From an uncultured bacterium (GTDB taxonomy: Bacteria > Planctomycetota > UBA8108 > UBA1146): a DNA stretch of 49,854 nucleotides. Position numbers and translations under genes: made by a program. The stretch is from NCBI GenBank assembly GCA_937876125.1, contig CALEHF010000390.1, forward strand, positions 1 to 49,854. Reading direction: 5' to 3'. The notes beneath the pieces were generated by a model, which had not been told where the DNA came from, did not search any database, and worked only from the letters and a program-made list of their open reading frames with translations. Shown piece by piece: positions 42,159 through 49,854 of this stretch. The first letter of the stretch is position 1; every line of letters begins with the position of its first letter.

Positions 42159-43649
42159 ATGCAAGTTTCACTGATCCCGTCCGCCGACTCGTCCTGTGTC
42201 CAAGCCAACCCGAACTCCAATGAAATGCGGTGTCCCATGTCCTTCATTCGCCTCACATCCCTCGCGGTCGCTCTCTTGCTCGCTTCGGTCATCTCCGGTT
42301 GTGGCGGCGGTGGTGGTGGTGGCGGTGGCGCAGCTGCCAGCGCACAGTCGAATCTCACCGGCAAGTGGCAGGTCTCCTACACCGAAGTGGGGAACGATTG
42401 CGGAAAGCAGCTCGAGTCCGGTACCGCCGAAATGTCGATCCGCCAGAACGGCGATGTCGTTGATATGGAGATGGTCAATGGCCAAGGCGGCATGGACCGT
42501 TTCGTCGGCTTCCGGAGCGGCGCAACCATCGAGCTGTTCGGTGCCCAGGTGGACTCGAACCGGTCGGCAAGTTTTGACTTCAGCCTCACCGTGTCCGCCG
42601 CGGGCAACTCATTCGTCGGGAGCATGTTCCAAATGGAGGATGAGATGAGCGGTATCTGCAATCGTGAGAACACATTGAGCGCAGTGCGTATCGGAGCCTT
42701 GGATCCTCCCGCACCGCCGACCCACGACTTCACTGAGCTCATGGATGTCTTCGCGAATTCGCTGATCAGTTACTGCGGCGGCGGGGTCGAAGGTGGCACG
42801 GTCACGATCGACTTCGTGCAAGCGGGGAACGACGTCGTGATCGACATTCTGGGTCGGGATGACGAAGTTGCCTTCGGGACCGTGAGTGGAGATACGATCC
42901 GCATTCACGTGGAGACGGAAGAAGAGAATGGTCTGGAGATCCGGATCGGCACTCTGACGGCGACCCCGGACGGGTTCCTCGTAGGAGAAGTGGCCACTCT
43001 CGTCGACGCCGCAGAGCTCTGTGGCGGGATCGAACAGTGGGTCGTGATCCCCGCCCTGGCAGACGAAGTTGCCACCCTGGGCACGACGTTCGGAAGCGTT
43101 GCCGGTGCAACCGACGAATTCACGGGGAGTTGCTGGGTCGATACTCTTCCCGATCGCGCCTACCACTTCACCGCCCCGGAGTCGGGCCTCTACCAGATCG
43201 ACACCTACGGATCCGAGACCAACGACACCGTCCTGTTCGTGCTCGACGCCGCAGGCAACGAAATCGCATGCAATGACCAGGCAGGTGGCACAAGCCACTC
43301 CGAACTCCTCCTCGACCTGGCTGCAGGCGACATGATCGTCATTGTGATCGACGTCTTCACCGCCTCGCAGAGCGAAGAGTTCCAACTCAACATCACTCAC
43401 GTGCTCCAGAGCGTGTCCTCGGACACCTACGTCAATCTAGAGATCGTGAACCTGTCGGGTGCCACCCTTGAGGTGTTCTGGGTGAACTTCGCGGGACTGG
43501 AGCTTCATTACGGAACTCTCATGGACGGTGATTCCTACATGCAGGGCACCTATGCGACTCACCCGTGGCGCTTCCGCACACTCGCCGGGGAACTCCTCGA
43601 GACCTACGTCGCGACGACGGACGCGAACCAAACGGTGACGATCAACTAG
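42159..43649 (+). CDS. PPC-domain lipoprotein ending in a VHL beta-like domain
   Basis: 496 residues. ATG 42159 is preferred because GAAAGGGAAG precedes it and the leader matches that of the paralogue at 44096; ATG 42237 would give a shorter signal but lacks a Shine-Dalgarno. The lipobox VISGC (Cys48) is followed by a poly-Gly linker. Next come a beta domain (LTGKWQVSYTEVGNDCGK, about 70-170), a second beta domain (HDFTELMDVFANSLISYCGGG, about 185-300) and a PPC domain (about 305-415; FGSVAGATDEFTGSCWVDTLPDRAYHFTAPESG, DTVLFVLDAAGNEIACNDQAGGT). Residues about 420-496 align without gaps to the human pVHL beta domain around W88-R120, from W441 to R473. It is surface-anchored; the ligand is unknown. 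Confidence 0.88.
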   Translation: MQVSLIPSADSSCVQANPNSNEMRCPMSFIRLTSLAVALLLASVISGCGGGGGGGGGAAASAQSNLTGKWQVSYTEVGNDCGKQLESGTAEMSIRQNGDVVDMEMVNGQGGMDRFVGFRSGATIELFGAQVDSNRSASFDFSLTVSAAGNSFVGSMFQMEDEMSGICNRENTLSAVRIGALDPPAPPTHDFTELMDVFANSLISYCGGGVEGGTVTIDFVQAGNDVVIDILGRDDEVAFGTVSGDTIRIHVETEEENGLEIRIGTLTATPDGFLVGEVATLVDAAELCGGIEQWVVIPALADEVATLGTTFGSVAGATDEFTGSCWVDTLPDRAYHFTAPESGLYQIDTYGSETNDTVLFVLDAAGNEIACNDQAGGTSHSELLLDLAAGDMIVIVIDVFTASQSEEFQLNITHVLQSVSSDTYVNLEIVNLSGATLEVFWVNFAGLELHYGTLMDGDSYMQGTYATHPWRFRTLAGELLETYVATTDANQTVTIN

Positions 43650-43804
43650 GACTCACGAGTATCGCGTGCAATGACCAGGCGGGTGGAACGAGTCACTCCA
43701 AACTGTTCCTCGACCTGTCCGCGGGAGAAACGGTGATCATCGTGATCGACGTCTACTCGACTTGGGACAGCCTGGAGTTCCAGCTGAATATCGGCACCAA
43801 CTAG
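43650..43804 (+). pseudogene. Relic of a second PPC domain
   Basis: Directly after the stop at 43649, in another frame, the DNA encodes SIACNDQAGGTSHSKLFLDL and then a match to the end of the paralogue's second PPC domain, closing with FQLNIGTN and a stop. The shared text starts abruptly near 43655. No start or ribosome site. It is the leftover 3' end of a PPC domain displaced when the VHL-like segment came in. Confidence 0.8.
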
Positions 43805-43839
43805 GCCTAGCAGCCTGCTCACTCTGTTTGACCATGTTT

Positions 43840-43887
43840 CTCGTCGCTTCCCGCCGGCATCGGCCGCGGGGGGCGACGAGTTTTCTT
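43840..43887 (+). terminator. Terminator, copy 1 of a 56-bp direct repeat
   Basis: CTCGTCGC (43840-43847) pairs with GCGACGAG (43873-43880), with further GC pairing inside, then TTTTCTT. 43839-43894 is repeated at 45944-45999 with one difference. Confidence 0.8.
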
Positions 43888-44095
43888 GTGCACTTTCTGC
43901 GGACCTCGGCCGAGCCGCTGATCTCTCGCGATCGCTCTCGCGGCCGTGGCGAGTCGACTCCGTTACCTACGTCTTGGCCAACACTTACGACGATCTCAAC
44001 CGGTGCAGTTCGGTTCTCCCTTCAAACCCCCTTCTTGGTGTGTGGCGCGAACGGTCGTGCCACAGAACGAAACCACCTCGAAGGGAGTGTCTTCC

Positions 44096-45916
44096 ATGCA
44101 ACTCGTCAAACTCACCACCACGGGCGTCTCCGGTCTCCGCACTTGTGCCCTCGCCATCGCTCTCCTGGTCGCCAGCTTTGCGGCCCCCACCGTCGCTGAC
44201 GCTCAGCACGCCTTTACCCGCGGCGACATCAATCAGGACTCGAGCGTCTCCATCGTCGATGCGATCTCGCTCCTCTCCTACCTTTTTGCTGGTCTCCCCG
44301 GTCAGGTTCCGGCCTGCAACGATGCAGCTGACGTCAACGACGACGGCCATATCAGCCTCTCCGACCCGATTGTGCTCCTCACCAACCTGTTCGGCGGCGG
44401 CGGTCCCCTGCCCGCACCGACAAATGGGGAATGCGGAGCCGACCCGACTGCGGACGCACTCGGATGCGACAACTTCGCCGGCTGCACGTCTCTCACCGGC
44501 AAGTGGCAGCTCTCCTACACCGAAGTGGGCAACGATTGCGGGAAGCCACTCGAGTCCGGTACCACCGAAGTGATGATCCGCCAGAACGGCGATGTCATAG
44601 ACTTGGAGATTGGGGATCAAGGTGGCGTGAGCCGTTACGTCGGTTTCCAGAACGGCACAACCATCGAACTGTTCGGTGCGCAGGTTGCCTCGAACTACTC
44701 CTCGAGCATGAACTTCCTCCTCACCGTGTCCGCGGCGGGCAACTCAATCGTCGGGAGCGCGTTCCAGCTTCAAGAGGAGCCCATCGGTATCTGCAATCAT
44801 GAGTACACACTGAACGCAAATCGTATCGGAGACTTGGATCCTCCGGCGCCGCCGACCCACGACTTCACCGCGCTCATGGATGTCTCCGCGAATCCGCTGA
44901 TCAGTTACTGCGGCGGCGGAGCGTCGGGTGGCACGGTCACGATCGACTTCGCGCAGTCGGGGAACAACGTCGCGATCGAGATTCCTGGTCTCGTTGACGT
45001 CATTGCTTTCGGAACCGTGAGTGGAGACACGCTCCGCATTCATGTGGAGACCGAAGAAGCTGGCGGTCGCGAGATTCGGATCGGCACCCTGACGGCGACC
45101 CCGAACGGTTTCCTCACAGGAGAAGTGTCCACCCTCGTCGACGCCGCCACTGGGCTCTGCGGTGGGATTGAAGAGTGGATCGCTGTGCCCCCCACGACAG
45201 GGCCCCCCACGGTCAACGAAGTTGCCACTCTGGGCACGACGTTCGGAAGCGTTGCCGGCGCAACCGACAATTTCACGGGGAGCTGCTGGGTCGACACTCT
45301 TCCCGATCGCGCCTACCAGTTCACTGCGCCGGGAGCGGGCCTCTACCAGATCGACACCTACGGATCCGTGACCGACGACACCGTCCTGTTCGTGCTCGAC
45401 GCCGCAGGCAACGAAATCGCATGCAATGACCAGGCGGGCGGAACGGGACACTCCGAACTCGTCCTCGACCTGGCTGCAGGCGACATGATCGTCATTGTGA
45501 TCGACGTCTACACCTCCTGGCAGAGCGAAGAGTTCCAGCTCAACATCAATCATGCCTTGTCCCCGCTGGCGGACGAATTCGCGGCACTCGGCTCCATGAC
45601 CGGTAGTGTCGCCGGCGAAGACGACGACTACAGCGGGTCTTGCTGGGCCGACACGCTTCCCGATCGCGCCTGCCAATTCAGCGCGCCGGAGTCGAACACC
45701 TACCGCATTGACACGTTCGGCTCGCAGACACTCGACACCGTCCTGTTCGTGCTCGACTCCGCAGGCAACGAGATCGCCTGCAATGACCAGGCGGGTGGAA
45801 CAGGTCACTCCGAACTGTTCCTCAACTTGGCCGCGGGAGAAATGGTGATCATCGTGATCGACGTCTACACCCCCTGGCAGAGCGAAGAGTTCCAGCTCAA
45901 CATCAGCACCAACTAG
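44096..45916 (+). CDS. Secreted dockerin/PPC-domain protein, paralogue of the VHL-like lipoprotein
   Basis: 606 residues; GAAGGGAG 8 nt before ATG 44096. A signal peptide (ending near TVADAQ) is followed by a dockerin-type pair (RGDINQDSSVSIVDAISLL; DVNDDGHISLSDPIVLL) with the CGADPTADALGC tail, then the same two beta domains as its neighbour (LTGKWQLSYTEVGNDCGKPLES; HDFTALMDVSANPLISYCGGG) and two consecutive PPC domains (GSCWVDTLPDRAYQF...; GSCWADTLPDRACQF...), each ending in EEFQLNI. It lacks the lipobox and the VHL-like end. Bacterial PPC domains are usually exported accessory modules; no protease is attached. Very high DNA identity to 42350-43410 indicates a recent duplication. Confidence 0.88.
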   Translation: MQLVKLTTTGVSGLRTCALAIALLVASFAAPTVADAQHAFTRGDINQDSSVSIVDAISLLSYLFAGLPGQVPACNDAADVNDDGHISLSDPIVLLTNLFGGGGPLPAPTNGECGADPTADALGCDNFAGCTSLTGKWQLSYTEVGNDCGKPLESGTTEVMIRQNGDVIDLEIGDQGGVSRYVGFQNGTTIELFGAQVASNYSSSMNFLLTVSAAGNSIVGSAFQLQEEPIGICNHEYTLNANRIGDLDPPAPPTHDFTALMDVSANPLISYCGGGASGGTVTIDFAQSGNNVAIEIPGLVDVIAFGTVSGDTLRIHVETEEAGGREIRIGTLTATPNGFLTGEVSTLVDAATGLCGGIEEWIAVPPTTGPPTVNEVATLGTTFGSVAGATDNFTGSCWVDTLPDRAYQFTAPGAGLYQIDTYGSVTDDTVLFVLDAAGNEIACNDQAGGTGHSELVLDLAAGDMIVIVIDVYTSWQSEEFQLNINHALSPLADEFAALGSMTGSVAGEDDDYSGSCWADTLPDRACQFSAPESNTYRIDTFGSQTLDTVLFVLDSAGNEIACNDQAGGTGHSELFLNLAAGEMVIIVIDVYTPWQSEEFQLNISTN

Positions 45917-45944
45917 CAGCCTTCTCGCTCTCTTGCCTCAGACT

Positions 45945-45992
45945 CTCGTCGCTTCCCGCCGGCATCGGCCGCGGGGGGCGACGAGTTTTCTT
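45945..45992 (+). terminator. Terminator, copy 2 of the 56-bp direct repeat
   Basis: Same hairpin as at 43840-43887 (CTCGTCGC 45945-45952, GCGACGAG 45978-45985, TTTTCTT). It lies 28 bp after the stop of the second paralogue. Confidence 0.8.
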
Positions 45993-46024
45993 ATGCACTC
46001 GTCTCGCGTGTTCGGCTGGTTCGT

Positions 46025-49000
46025 TCAGGGGGTGGTCGTGAGCTTGGGAAGCGCGAGCTCGATCCAGGCGGCAGCCGGGGACTCGGAGGGCGAAAAACCG
46101 AGTAGCTCTTCGATCGAGTCGCTGGCTGCTTCTGCGAAGAGTTGCAGTGTTGTCGCCAGTCCGACCGACTCGGTCAGAGTGTCGGGGCCTGCTCGCCGGA
46201 TCAAGTCCCGCGCTTCTTCGCCCGCCTCTGCCGAGAGCGAGTGGCCCTCGTAGTGCTTCGCGCGCATGCGCACAGTCGCCTCGAGAAGCTGGATTTCGAG
46301 TTCTGTGGTCTGGCCAAGTTCGAGCTGTGCTGCGAGCTGCACGAGCGGCTGTGAATCGCCCAGTAGATCTTCGAGAAGAGCCGCCCGTGCCTCGAATGCC
46401 CGTCGACGAATGGGCGCCGCAATCGCCGGAGACACCTCGCGCGCATCTCGAAGCTCGCATCGGGCGCAGTCATCCTCCCCCGCAAGCCACTCGATTCCGG
46501 CTCGACTCAGCCGATACTCAGCCTCAGCTGCACGATCCGACATTTCCGCGCACAGAGCTGCAGCGCGTTCCGCTGCTGGGCGGGCTGCGTCCAGGTTCCC
46601 GAGCAAGGCTTCGACCTCCGAGAGGTTGTAGTAGCAGCGGGAGAGAGCGCGGCGATTTTGGACCTTTTGAAATGCTGACACCGCATCGATGTAGCCCGAG
46701 CGCGCTGCCTCGAGGTCCCCGCGCTTGAAGGCGACGTTCGAGAGCCACACCCGGGCATGGGTCTGGAAGTCCAGATTGTCGAGTTCGCACCCGATCGACT
46801 CCGTGATCCGAAAGCAGCGCTCCGCCTCGTCGAGTCGATTCTCTTCGTAGTGCAGGATCCCAAGATTGTTTGTGGCTCGGGCCTCCCCGCTCCGATCACT
46901 CCACGCCACATATCTGCGTCGATTTTCCTCCCAGAGTTCCCGCGCTCGGTCGCGGTCTCCGAGACGACGAAATGCTGTCGCGAGGTTCTGCACCGCATCG
47001 GCCTGAATTCGTTCGAGTTCGGGAGCGCGCGCGAGAACTCGCGCTTGTTGAGCGAGCTCGCAAACCTGCTCGAATTGCCCTCTTCGGAACGCGATCTCGC
47101 TCAGTTGGACCAGGGAACTCGCCTTCGATCGGACGTCGTCGAGTTGCTCGGCGAGTTCGAAGGCCGCGCGAATCGACGCCTCCGCTCGCTCGAGCCTTCC
47201 GCACGCAGTATGGACACGCCCCTCGAGCGCCAGCCACTCGAGCTCTCGTCGTGGATCACTCCAACCTATCTGATCCACGATCTCGGTCACCCGCGCCGCC
47301 AGCTGATCCGCGTCGGCCGCCTGACGGAGCCGAACGTGCTGCTCGAGCGCCTTCATCAGCGGAGGCAATGCAGAAGAGAAGTCGCCGAGCTCGAGGAGCC
47401 GTAGCCCCAGCTCCTCGGCGTAGCGCGGTTCGGAAAAGAGATCCTGCAAACACTTCGAGACTTCGAGCCGACGCCGTCGGGCTTGACGACTTCCTCGAAG
47501 TTCGATTTGCCGCACCGCGATCGTCGCAAATGACGGATTCTGAAATCGATACTGCGTGAGCTCTGGATCGGTGGGCAACAAGATGCCGAGAGATTCCAGC
47601 TGGTCGAGGCCATCGTCGAGCGTACTCCCCTCCTCGAAGAGCGCTTCGAGAACGGAGATCGGAATCTCGGTGCCGAGAAGACCTGCCGTCTCGAAGATCG
47701 CGCGCCCTTCGTCGGTCATCTCATCAACCCTTAGTGCCAAGAGATCTACATACTGGCTCGGCATTGCGGAGAGCAGCGCTTGCGGGGTCACCTCCGGCCG
47801 CACGCTCCACGATGTCCCAATGAGTCGGAAGAAGCCCTGGCGGCCGTCCACATTTCGGGAAAGCGCCTCGATCATCTCCTCGATCATCCCCAGGTGTCCA
47901 CCACTTCGAGTGTGGATCGCGTCGGCGAGTCCCGGGGAGTAATCGAGGTGATTCGAACCGGGGTAGCGAAGCGCGAGCAAGGCGTCGATCTCCTCGGCCG
48001 TGATCGAAGTCATCACCGTTCGTTGCAATCGAGGACGAGGGGCAACAAGTCGGTCGAGAACCGTGGGTTCGGCTCGCCCATGGCTCGGAAGCTCGGCCAT
48101 CGTTCCCACGACCGCAAATGGGATGTGTTCCTCGTGGCATCGTTCCAGGATGGCGAGGAGTAGCTCGAGGGACGCAGGATCCGCGTGCTCGAGATCGTCG
48201 ACGAGCGCTACGCAAGGCACAGACTGAGTGAGGCTCGCAATCAGTCGATACCACCGATACTGCTGGGTCGGTGAGTCCTCGGGTTCGAGCTCCTGCCCGA
48301 GGAGCTGTGAGAGGAAGAACTCCACGCTAGGCGAGCCGCGACCGAAGAGCTCGCCAAGACGTCGGCGTGCTGTCTTCTCGAGCAATGCGTCGCGCTGCTC
48401 CGACTCGACGATGCAGAGCAAACTCCTCAGCAAGTCGTGGACGAGTTTGAGTCGCTGCCCGACACCGCTTCGAGCATTCGCTCTCAAAACTCGAATTCCG
48501 AGGCCTCGAGCCACGAGGTCCACGTGGTCCAACGAGACAGTCCGCCCCGTTCCGGCCGCGCCGACGATCAGGTGCAACACACCCGAGTCACTGGCGATCG
48601 AAGCGATACTCGACTCGAGGGACTCCCACTCTCGCCGCGGAAGGACCGGCCGGTTGTGTGCAGAGTCTTCGACCGTGATCCGCGAGGGGACAGACTGGAT
48701 GGTTCGCTGCTCTCCGTCGACACGAACTCGAATCTCTGGCAGCCGACGAGACCCTGACTGAGTCTGGGTCAGAATCACGAGCTGTTCGCGAGTGGTCTCC
48801 GCGGGCAACTCGAGCAAGCCGAGCGGGGGGGAAATCTGGTCCCAACCATCACCCGTGGCGACTTCGACCTCGAACTCGGCGGAGGCGTGGCCCCCGTTCT
48901 CGAAGAACAATCGAAGTTGGACGGGATCGCCAACCCGAACCGATCGCTGCAGTGGAGACGCTTCAACTCTCTGCTGGCCCGAGGCGGGAAGCCCTTCGAA

Positions 49001-49854
49001 CGATCCATCCGTCAGCGCAGGGATTGCGAGATGCAGGCTCTCGAGGCGCTGCGCCGGGTCCTTCTCGAAACAAAGCTTCAGCAGCTGAACGACAGACTCC
49101 GGGGTTTCGCGGGGGAGCCGTTCGAACGGTGGCGGCACGTGCATGATCTTGCCCACAAGCAGACCATCATTCGGCGCATCAAACGCTCGAGTTCCCGTCA
49201 GTGCTTCGAACAGGAGACAACCGAAGGCCCAAACGTCCGCCGACTTTCGGCTCCGGCCGCCGCGGAGAGTCTCCGGACTCATGTAGCTCGGCGTTCCCAT
49301 GACCGGGCTCTGCGTACGATCGCTCGGTTGTTCATCGCCGATCGAACGGGCGAGGCCGAAATCGAGGACCTTCACCTTGCCATCGATGCGCACCATGACG
49401 TTCGAGGGACTCAGATCACGGTGCGCCACACCTTGGTCGTGGGCGGCTGCAAGGGCATCGGCGATCTGGCTCGCGATGGCGGTTGCATCCTGGATCTCGA
49501 GGCGACCATTCTTGAGACGAGCCCTCAGGGTCTCGCCTTCGACGTGCTCGAGGATGAGGAAGTGCCCCTCTTCCGCACGTTCGAAGCTGTAGATCGCGCC
49601 GATGTTCGGGTGGTGGAGAGAAGCGAGGAGTTGCGCTTCGCGTCGAAAGCGCTCGATCCGCAATTGGTCGCGATGTTGATCCCAGTGGATCGATTTGATG
49701 GCGACTCGGCGATCGAGCTGGGTGTCGTAGCCTTCGTAGACCACGCCCATTCCTCCGCGCCCGAGTTCACGAACAATTTCGTAGTGGCGGATCGTCTTCG
49801 GGGTCTCTGGGGCCGGGGTCTCTGGGGCCGGGGTCTCTGGGGCCGGGGTACCAG
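46025..49854 (-). CDS. Serine/threonine protein kinase-ATPase-TPR fusion (5' end beyond window)
   Basis: The frame runs off the right edge; 1276 residues are visible and no start is in the window, since the first in-frame ATG (49750) lies within the glycine loop. Order: PAPET repeats (49801-49848), kinase domain (HYEIVRELGRGGMGVVYEG, VAIKSI, HRDLSPSNVMV, DFGLARS, GTPSYMSPETLRGG), a beta domain, an AAA_16/STAND-like ATPase (LIVGAAGTGRTVSLDHVDL; Walker B VALVDDLEHADPASLELL), and about 450 residues of TPR helices. It resembles PknK-type regulators. Two catalytic Lys are altered: HRDLKP reads HRDLSP, and the P-loop Lys is Arg. No DNA-binding domain is seen in the visible part. Soluble, probably cytoplasmic. 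Confidence 0.92.
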   Translation of the reverse strand, partial: GTPAPETPAPETPAPETPKTIRHYEIVRELGRGGMGVVYEGYDTQLDRRVAIKSIHWDQHRDQLRIERFRREAQLLASLHHPNIGAIYSFERAEEGHFLILEHVEGETLRARLKNGRLEIQDATAIASQIADALAAAHDQGVAHRDLSPSNVMVRIDGKVKVLDFGLARSIGDEQPSDRTQSPVMGTPSYMSPETLRGGRSRKSADVWAFGCLLFEALTGTRAFDAPNDGLLVGKIMHVPPPFERLPRETPESVVQLLKLCFEKDPAQRLESLHLAIPALTDGSFEGLPASGQQRVEASPLQRSVRVGDPVQLRLFFENGGHASAEFEVEVATGDGWDQISPPLGLLELPAETTREQLVILTQTQSGSRRLPEIRVRVDGEQRTIQSVPSRITVEDSAHNRPVLPRREWESLESSIASIASDSGVLHLIVGAAGTGRTVSLDHVDLVARGLGIRVLRANARSGVGQRLKLVHDLLRSLLCIVESEQRDALLEKTARRRLGELFGRGSPSVEFFLSQLLGQELEPEDSPTQQYRWYRLIASLTQSVPCVALVDDLEHADPASLELLLAILERCHEEHIPFAVVGTMAELPSHGRAEPTVLDRLVAPRPRLQRTVMTSITAEEIDALLALRYPGSNHLDYSPGLADAIHTRSGGHLGMIEEMIEALSRNVDGRQGFFRLIGTSWSVRPEVTPQALLSAMPSQYVDLLALRVDEMTDEGRAIFETAGLLGTEIPISVLEALFEEGSTLDDGLDQLESLGILLPTDPELTQYRFQNPSFATIAVRQIELRGSRQARRRRLEVSKCLQDLFSEPRYAEELGLRLLELGDFSSALPPLMKALEQHVRLRQAADADQLAARVTEIVDQIGWSDPRRELEWLALEGRVHTACGRLERAEASIRAAFELAEQLDDVRSKASSLVQLSEIAFRRGQFEQVCELAQQARVLARAPELERIQADAVQNLATAFRRLGDRDRARELWEENRRRYVAWSDRSGEARATNNLGILHYEENRLDEAERCFRITESIGCELDNLDFQTHARVWLSNVAFKRGDLEAARSGYIDAVSAFQKVQNRRALSRCYYNLSEVEALLGNLDAARPAAERAAALCAEMSDRAAEAEYRLSRAGIEWLAGEDDCARCELRDAREVSPAIAAPIRRRAFEARAALLEDLLGDSQPLVQLAAQLELGQTTELEIQLLEATVRMRAKHYEGHSLSAEAGEEARDLIRRAGPDTLTESVGLATTLQLFAEAASDSIEELLGFSPSESPAAAWIELALPKLTTTP

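Overview
The window looks like chromosomal DNA of a GC-rich planctomycete (phylum Planctomycetota), probably an environmental lineage without a close model organism. This is inferred from gene content, not from a marker-gene search. The pointers are secreted proteins with dockerin-type repeats followed by a short Cys-containing tail (CGxDPT...LxC), PPC and PA14 domains, multi-heme c-type cytochromes fused to other modules, an EF-hand secreted protein, carboxypeptidase-regulatory (CarboxypepD_reg-like) surface proteins, and a large protein kinase-ATPase-TPR fusion. No rRNA, tRNA, CRISPR array, prophage or complete insertion sequence was found.

Layout. 1-13 kb is a minus-strand block of cell-surface genes. 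Two membrane-anchored regulatory-like-domain proteins (19-4275 and 8816-10723) flank a translationally coupled pair: a five-heme cytochrome c with a PA14 domain and a beta-propeller dehydrogenase-like protein. Upstream is a two-heme protein with choice-of-anchor-D Ig repeats and an extreme Asp/Asn-Gly tail (10824-12965). 13-18 kb holds an MscS channel, a DUF481 outer-membrane protein, a YceI lipoprotein and an EF-hand protein. 18-24 kb holds a Nudix hydrolase, type II NADH dehydrogenase, proline dehydrogenase, a small membrane protein, a GH29 alpha-L-fucosidase and small hypotheticals. 24.4-25.6 kb is a decayed dockerin-bearing secreted protein.

25.7-34.3 kb contains the conserved translation/secretion cluster yraN-rplS-trmD-rpsP-ffh, all on the minus strand. 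It is split between rpsP and ffh by a plus-strand secreted subtilase flanked by inverted-repeat copies of a short palindromic element. rimM is absent from its usual place. murA follows. 34.5-39.8 kb carries a hybrid histidine kinase, then prmC, a DUF4262 gene and prfA in one tight run, then rpmE with a long C-terminal extension. 40-42 kb has an NfsA-type nitroreductase and an ADP-ribosylglycohydrolase.

42.1-46 kb holds a recent tandem duplication of secreted PPC-domain proteins with shuffled modules. One copy ends in what reads as a von Hippel-Lindau (VHL) beta domain with an intact hydroxyproline-pocket residue set, followed by a relic of the PPC domain it replaced. This is the most unusual observation in the window. 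The window closes inside the kinase-ATPase-TPR gene.

Regulation. Three housekeeping operons (rpsP, murA, rpmE) show readable sigma70-type promoters sharing a TTGC-type -35. Intrinsic terminators are clear behind several genes. Many genes carry 15-bp in-frame minisatellites, which points to replication slippage as a common source of low-complexity protein segments in this genome.
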